NCBI GenBank assembly: GCA_021784895.1
Contig: JAJYHG010000152.1
Span: forward strand, 1-64,000
Reading direction: 5' to 3'
DNA: 64,000 nucleotides
From: Actinomycetes bacterium
GTDB taxonomy: Bacteria > Actinomycetota > Thermoleophilia > Solirubrobacterales > Solirubrobacteraceae
The translations under genes were made by a program, and so were the position numbers. Below the pieces are notes generated by a model. That model was not told the DNA's origin, ran no database searches, and saw only the letters and a program-made list of their open reading frames with translations. Shown piece by piece: positions 59,976 to 64,000 of this stretch. Every line of letters begins with the position of its first letter. Position 1 is the first letter of the stretch.

Positions 59976-61145
59976 TCAGGCGTCGACCTGCCGGCCGATA
60001 AACGCCGCCATGCCCGGCACCGTAAAGGCAACGACGCCGTGCTCGGGCGCGTAGATGACGCCCTTGGCGATCAGGGAAGCACGCGTGGGGCCCAGGCTTG
60101 CGGGCTTGCGACCGAGCCGAGCGGCGACTTCACTAGAAGCACTGCCTTCATCGCCATCTGTGGCGATGGCGCGCAGGTATGCCTGCTCTGCCGGCGTCGC
60201 GCGGTCCCACCTGACGCGAAAGAACCCGTTGTCAAGCGCATTGGTGCCACGCGCGACACCCAAGGCCGCATCCTGGGTCCCGATCAGCGGGCCCGCTGCG
60301 ACATTCCAGCTCTCTTGACCGAACTGCTGGAGAAAGTACGGGTAGCGTCCGGCGGCGTTCACGACCACGGCGATCGCGTCGGGATGCCAGCGCACATCTT
60401 CCAGTCCGGCAGGGATCGTCAGCGCTTCAGCTGCCGCGTTGGGATTGAGTTCCTGGATCCTCATGTAGCGGAGCCGCTCGGCGTAGGATTTCGCTTCGGC
60501 AAGAATCCGCGGCAGACTCGGAAGCCCCGCAAAACCGATCAGCACCCGCCAGTTGTCCTGTGCGGCCGCGTGCGCGATCATGCAGAGCGTCGCGAGTTCG
60601 TCGGAGCGAAGATCTTGCGCCTCGTCGATCAGGATCGCGAGTCCTATGCCCTCCTCCTCGACTGCACCAGCGAGGTCGCCGATCAGCTTCTTGAGGTCGG
60701 TGTCGAGCATGCCCGTGTCCGCCCCGCCACCAGGCACCCCGGACAGGTCGAGCCCGAACCTCCAGGTTCCACCAACGTCGTAGGAGGCCTTGAAACTGAG
60801 TGCGGTCTTCAGTCCCTTCAGCAGCCGCCTGCCGACACCGGGCCGTGCCAGATCCGATAACGGGCCGTAGAGCGCCTCGCCCAACAGCTCGCGCAGCGAC
60901 TTGCCGGAGCCAGCCTCGATCTGCGCGACGATCCAGCCCCTTTCCGTAGCCCGTCGCCGGAACTCGGAGAGCAGCACCGTCTTGCCGACACCACGAAGCC
61001 CGTACAGCACAACCGGCTGATCAGTCCTACCGACAAGCCCCCGCTGCAGCGATGTCTGCCAAGCGGCAAGCGCGTTATCACGACCCACGAGAGCCGCCGG
61101 CTTACGGCCAGCGCCGGGAGCGTAGGGATTGCGAACGGGATCCAT
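59976..61145 (-). CDS. AAA (Orc1/Cdc6-like) ATPase
   Basis: 389 residues. LVGRDNALAAWQTSLQRGLV, then Walker A VVLYGLRGVGKTVLLSEFRR (~45-60), Walker B IGLAILIDEAQDLRSDELAT (~170), sensor-like WRVLIGFAGLPSLPRILAEA, and a C-terminal winged-helix-like part with YPYFLQQFGQESWN, PAEQAYLRAIATDGD, ASSEVAARLGRKPASLGPTR and LIAKGVIYAPEHGVVAFTVP. The build is that of regulatory STAND/Orc-like ATPases common in actinobacteria, often in accessory DNA. A large palindrome precedes it. It could be a stand-alone regulator or work with the PD-(D/E)XK-like protein upstream. Confidence 0.85.
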   Translation of the reverse strand: MDPVRNPYAPGAGRKPAALVGRDNALAAWQTSLQRGLVGRTDQPVVLYGLRGVGKTVLLSEFRRRATERGWIVAQIEAGSGKSLRELLGEALYGPLSDLARPGVGRRLLKGLKTALSFKASYDVGGTWRFGLDLSGVPGGGADTGMLDTDLKKLIGDLAGAVEEEGIGLAILIDEAQDLRSDELATLCMIAHAAAQDNWRVLIGFAGLPSLPRILAEAKSYAERLRYMRIQELNPNAAAEALTIPAGLEDVRWHPDAIAVVVNAAGRYPYFLQQFGQESWNVAAGPLIGTQDAALGVARGTNALDNGFFRVRWDRATPAEQAYLRAIATDGDEGSASSEVAARLGRKPASLGPTRASLIAKGVIYAPEHGVVAFTVPGMAAFIGRQVDA

Positions 61146-61566
61146 CCCACTCGAGTCTAGTCAAATCTATGGCTATATAGCGAGCCGCTACATAGCCATA
61201 TGTTTTGCTAGGTCTCGCAGCCCGCCCACAGCAGCCGGCGCAGCGGCGTCGTCAAGCAAGAGCGAAGCGACTCCTCAGTCCGGCACCCAACCCAAAGTCC
61301 GCGCTCGGCACAGGCCCGCACAGGGCGCACGCAGATCGCGGGACGGCAACCGCACCGTTCGAGCACTCGGACCGCGCCGCGAAACGGTTCTCAGGCGACC
61401 TCGTTCAAGTCGACCTGCAAGAAACTGCCACGCTGAGCTAGAGCCGCAGGCACATCGCCTGACCGTGCCACCGGCGATGACAGCCAGCGTCCGGACGCCG
61501 CGACCGCATGAGATCCCGCTCCGGTCGCGACGCGGTCTGGCAAGGCGGCGCAGTGACGGCTGCTCG
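61146..61566. other. Intergenic region holding a large palindrome
   Basis: 421 bases between two minus-strand genes. The near-perfect palindrome at 61168-61200 is the only structured signal found; the rest has no supported gene. Confidence 0.5.
61168..61200. promoter_or_regulatory. 33-bp near-perfect palindrome upstream of the AAA ATPase
   Basis: TATGGCTATATAGCG (61168-61182), loop AGC, CGCTACATAGCCATA (61186-61200): 14 of 15 arm positions pair. It lies 23 bases before the ATG at 61145, is AT-rich in a GC-rich genome, and is placed to be an operator or promoter element rather than a terminator, since no T-run follows. Confidence 0.6.
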
Positions 61567-62988
61567 TCACACATCGTCGCCGACAGGCGCGGCCCCACTG
61601 TTCGGGGCGCCGTCGCTGGCTGCGCCGGCCAACACGACGGAGTGCTCGTCCTCGAAATCCGCTTGCATATCCAGCTGCTCTGCATCCTGCAGCCTGGGCG
61701 CTGGTGCATGCCAGGGTTTCAGGTTCTGCACGATGTCGTGGTAGAACGCAGTCGTCTGTAGCGCTGTCTCACGCACGAACGAGCCCTTCGCTCTCCCGCG
61801 TTTTTGGCCCATCGGCTTGGCTAGCGTCAGGGTGAACGCCCGCGGCGGACGCTTCGGCTGGCCCGGGCAGAGTGCGGCTGACGGATCCTCGCGCACATCA
61901 CCAAGCTTGACAACGGTGCTCTCGCGGACGTTCGCGAAGCTGGTCTTGATCGACAGGTCGTGTGGTGCATGCTTCAGCTGGCGGATAAGCCAGTTGAACC
62001 TAGTCTTGGCCATCCCCTCGCGGGGCGCGTCGAAGGTGACGCTCAAGAACGTCTGCCGCGACCGCAGGTCCGCCCGGATCGTGAGCGGCCCGATCGCGTC
62101 AGGCACACGGACGGTAGACCAAAGCTCTCCGGAACTGGCAAGCCTGTCAACCAGCTCATCCAGCCGCGCAGACGACGTCTGGGCGCGTGGACGCGGAGCG
62201 GTGACGGTGACGCCCAGCTCCTGGGTGAGGCGCAAGCACAGGTACTGGGTGAACTGCTCCCAACGGTCCGCGACATCACGGCCGGCCCCGTCGCTCTTCC
62301 GAAACGACTGGTTGCGGACTGCGGTTCGAACCTTGACCCAGTTCGTACCCATGTCCTCAAACCCGATCGCTCCACTCGCGGGGCTGGTCAGATAGTGGAT
62401 CAGCTCCCTGAGCACCCACTCCTGATCTGAATTTGAAACCCCGCGGTAACGCTGCTGCACGATCGCCTCGGTGAGCACCCGCCACCAAGAGAGGTGCCAC
62501 AGGCCGGGGCCGTTGCGCGGTGGCTTGCGCCCGTCGAAGACGATCGGCGATTCGAACGGGCCGGCGGTGATCTGCGTCGATATCGTCAGCACCCCGTCGA
62601 AGCCGTGAGCTTTCGCAACATCCAGGTAGGACAGCACCTGCTCGGCTCTCAGGTGCGCAGACCCAGTCTTGACCTCAACCAGGCACGTCCAATCCTTGCC
62701 CGCCCACCGGCAATGGATCGCTCCGTCCGGTATCACGGTGGGACGGCCAACCGTCTTGAACCGGACCTCCGCGAACGTTTCGATCACGGACGCCTTGGGA
62801 GCGCCGAGCTCCTTGAGCAGCGCATGCCCGAACTCCGGCACACCATGCATCACGGCCAGCAGTAGCGAAGTCGCGCGCTTCTCACGCTCTTGCTGGCTGC
62901 GAATGCCGAAGGTGGGCATCAGCCGCGCGTGGGACCAGCTTTCCCATACTTCAGCCCGCGTACCATCGCCCCCTCTCGGCATGGCCAA
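61567..62988 (-). CDS. PD-(D/E)XK nuclease-like hypothetical protein
   Basis: 473 residues. Residues ~60-130 hold RPTVIPDGAIHCRWAGKDWT followed by CLVEVKTGSAHLRAEQVLSY: an Asp, then Glu-x-Lys, the PD-(D/E)XK metal-site pattern, with the helix containing Gln-Val after it. The middle (WHLSWWRVLTEAIVQQ, DRWEQFTQYLCLRLTQELGV) is unassigned, and the C-terminus is acidic and disordered-like. It may be a nuclease acting in defence or DNA repair; no partner methylase is in view. The AAA ATPase gene lies 421 bases downstream on the same strand. Confidence 0.7.
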   Translation of the reverse strand: MAMPRGGDGTRAEVWESWSHARLMPTFGIRSQQEREKRATSLLLAVMHGVPEFGHALLKELGAPKASVIETFAEVRFKTVGRPTVIPDGAIHCRWAGKDWTCLVEVKTGSAHLRAEQVLSYLDVAKAHGFDGVLTISTQITAGPFESPIVFDGRKPPRNGPGLWHLSWWRVLTEAIVQQRYRGVSNSDQEWVLRELIHYLTSPASGAIGFEDMGTNWVKVRTAVRNQSFRKSDGAGRDVADRWEQFTQYLCLRLTQELGVTVTAPRPRAQTSSARLDELVDRLASSGELWSTVRVPDAIGPLTIRADLRSRQTFLSVTFDAPREGMAKTRFNWLIRQLKHAPHDLSIKTSFANVRESTVVKLGDVREDPSAALCPGQPKRPPRAFTLTLAKPMGQKRGRAKGSFVRETALQTTAFYHDIVQNLKPWHAPAPRLQDAEQLDMQADFEDEHSVVLAGAASDGAPNSGAAPVGDDV

Positions 62989-63682
62989 ACCCTACACCCA
63001 GCCAACGCGCTGGCGCAACACGCGTCGGTCCGGTCGGCCGAGGTTGCAGGAGCAGAGCCCCGCGCCCAGCGACAGGTGCTACCCGTGCTGGCGCTTGGGC
63101 GCAAACAGGCCGCCACGCTTCTCGGAAGGCGCGATCCTGGCGGCGGCGTGCAGGGCAGCTGAACGATCGCCAGCTACGGCACGCCGTGCATGGCGGCTCC
63201 GTCACGTCTCCGACGCCGTGCTGATAGCTCACTGCCAAGAGCGGATCGCGCCAGAACGCGAAGATGAGCTGGCGCGCAAGCAACAGCCAGCTCGCGCATG
63301 CCAAACAGGGGAAGAACACCGCGCACGCAGCTATGCCGCAGCCGCCTGGCGAACCGTGACCCACCTTGGCTCCGAGAAACGAGCCCCGGATCGCTGCTGC
63401 GACTGCGACCGTGCCGGGCCACGGAGTGCGTGATCACGACTGAGGAGCGCGCCGCGTCACGGGCACGCCCGGCGAAGCGACAACGTTCACGGCGGGAAGC
63501 GGCCAGCGCGGCGCCAGCACCGTCCAGCCGCCAGCCACGGAGAGCTCGAGCGCACGCTCGCGGCGCGGGCACGACAAACCGAAGCGCGTTTGGTAGCCAA
63601 AAGTGGTAGCCAAACGGCTCAAGTCGCTCTTTGCAGCGCTCTACTAACCGGTAAGTAGCTGGAAAAGCGCCTGTTTTTCGAG
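62989..63682. other. Long intergenic region before tRNA-Glu
   Basis: 694 bases with no gene that I can support; open frames on both strands are Ala/Arg-rich shadows lacking motifs or ribosome sites. It may hold decayed coding DNA. Confidence 0.5.
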
Positions 63683-63755
63683 TACCCCCAGCCGGGCTCG
63701 AACCGGCGATCTCCTCCGTGAAAGGGAGGCGTCCTGACCACTAGACCATGGGGGC
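63683..63755 (-). tRNA. tRNA-Glu (anticodon TTC)
   Basis: 73 bases. Acceptor GCCCCCA pairs with TGGGGGT (first pair G-U); D arm TGGTCTAGTGGTCAGGA; anticodon stem CCTCC/GGAGG with loop CTTTCAC (anticodon TTC); T arm GCCGGTTCGAGCCCGGC. Discriminator A; CCA not encoded. Confidence 0.95.
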
Positions 63756-64000
63756 CAGACGGCCCATTGTATGGCCGGTTCACCAGCCGCCCGAGCGAGC
63801 TAACCGCCCGCCCATCAATCTGCGCGACTGCCGTGCGCGCGACCAAGCTGCAGGCGCGCGACAGGCCGCGTTCACGCGCGCGTCCTGCCGCACCTTCACG
63901 ATGAGTCAAACGGCCAGCAGGCGGTGTGATCCCGCGCGGTCCCGGAAGGCCGCGGGCCACCGTAACCCCTGGTTGGGCACGATCGATCGGTGACCGCCGA
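63756..64000. other. Window end, no gene seen
   Basis: 245 bases without a supported gene. GAGCTAACCGCCCG (63797-63810) equals the 5' part of the tRNA-Val gene's complement and may be a tRNA fragment. Confidence 0.4.

Noticed and set aside
59337-60860. 507-residue plus-strand frame
   Set aside because: It runs through a transposase scar, an inverted-repeat element and the antisense of an AAA ATPase with intact Walker motifs.
61168-61200. Palindrome as a rho-independent terminator of the PD-(D/E)XK gene
   Set aside because: No T-run follows the stem on the minus strand and it is AT-rich; position before a start codon favours an operator.
1-64000. CRISPR arrays or rRNA genes
   Set aside because: No regularly spaced repeats or rRNA-like sequence were seen anywhere in the window.

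Overview
The window looks like chromosomal DNA of a high-GC actinobacterium. Evidence: strong G/C third-position bias, many ECF sigma factors with membrane partners, PadR, IclR and TetR regulators, a family-2 dihydroorotate dehydrogenase and VapBC/HigBA modules. A soil lineage such as Thermoleophilia (Solirubrobacterales) is plausible, but that placement is inference. No plasmid or phage backbone is visible; the mobile DNA is remnants plus one IS with both ends still present.

Layout. 1-10.6 kb: a secreted beta-propeller-like protein, an ECF42-type sigma factor with its YciI partner and a matching promoter, a VapBC module, a DUF2971 protein, an ECF sigma/membrane-partner operon with related ~92-bp repeats on both sides, a second ECF gene that is a deletion-fusion pseudogene, and a PadR/membrane-protein pair. 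10.8-17.8 kb: an accessory island with an AAA ATPase plus DUF4276 (TOPRIM-like) pair, a frameshifted ParB-like gene, a CoiA-like protein and several small unknown genes. 18.2-25.8 kb: tRNA-Val, two 6-phosphogluconate dehydrogenases, pyrD, a decayed double-GNAT gene, a beta-hydroxyacid dehydrogenase, HigBA, and an Xaa-Pro peptidase remnant abutting an IS630 remnant. 26-33.2 kb: a C39-like peptidase protein and a block with visibly lower GC (amine oxidase, class III aminotransferase, TetR, orphan ABC lipoprotein). 33.4-34.2 kb: an IS5-family element with recognisable terminal inverted repeats.

34.2-57.6 kb is the core of the window: a purine/urate catabolic region. It holds cytosine deaminase, HIU hydrolase, OHCU decarboxylase, an IclR regulator, guanine deaminase, xanthine dehydrogenase (three genes), ureidoglycine aminohydrolase, allantoinase, glycerate kinase, glyoxylate carboligase, tartronate semialdehyde reductase, hydroxypyruvate isomerase, urate oxidase, a DUF6986 CitE-like protein, an NCS1 permease, and a YgeY-like hydrolase followed by diaminopropionate ammonia-lyase (YgeX-like). 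Together they can take guanine to urate, urate to allantoin and allantoate, and glyoxylate to glycerate phosphate. Allantoate amidohydrolase/allantoicase and ureidoglycolate lyase are not seen. Palindromes of the type TTCCGNCTANCGGAA sit in the control regions of the urate oxidase operon and the DUF6986 gene, with weaker relatives elsewhere, and suggest a regulon controlled by the local IclR protein.

57.6-64 kb is again accessory: a small unknown protein, remnants of a MobF relaxase/helicase and an ISAzo13 transposase, a 135-bp element with 15-bp inverted repeats, an AAA ATPase behind a 33-bp near-perfect palindrome, a PD-(D/E)XK-like protein, and tRNA-Glu.
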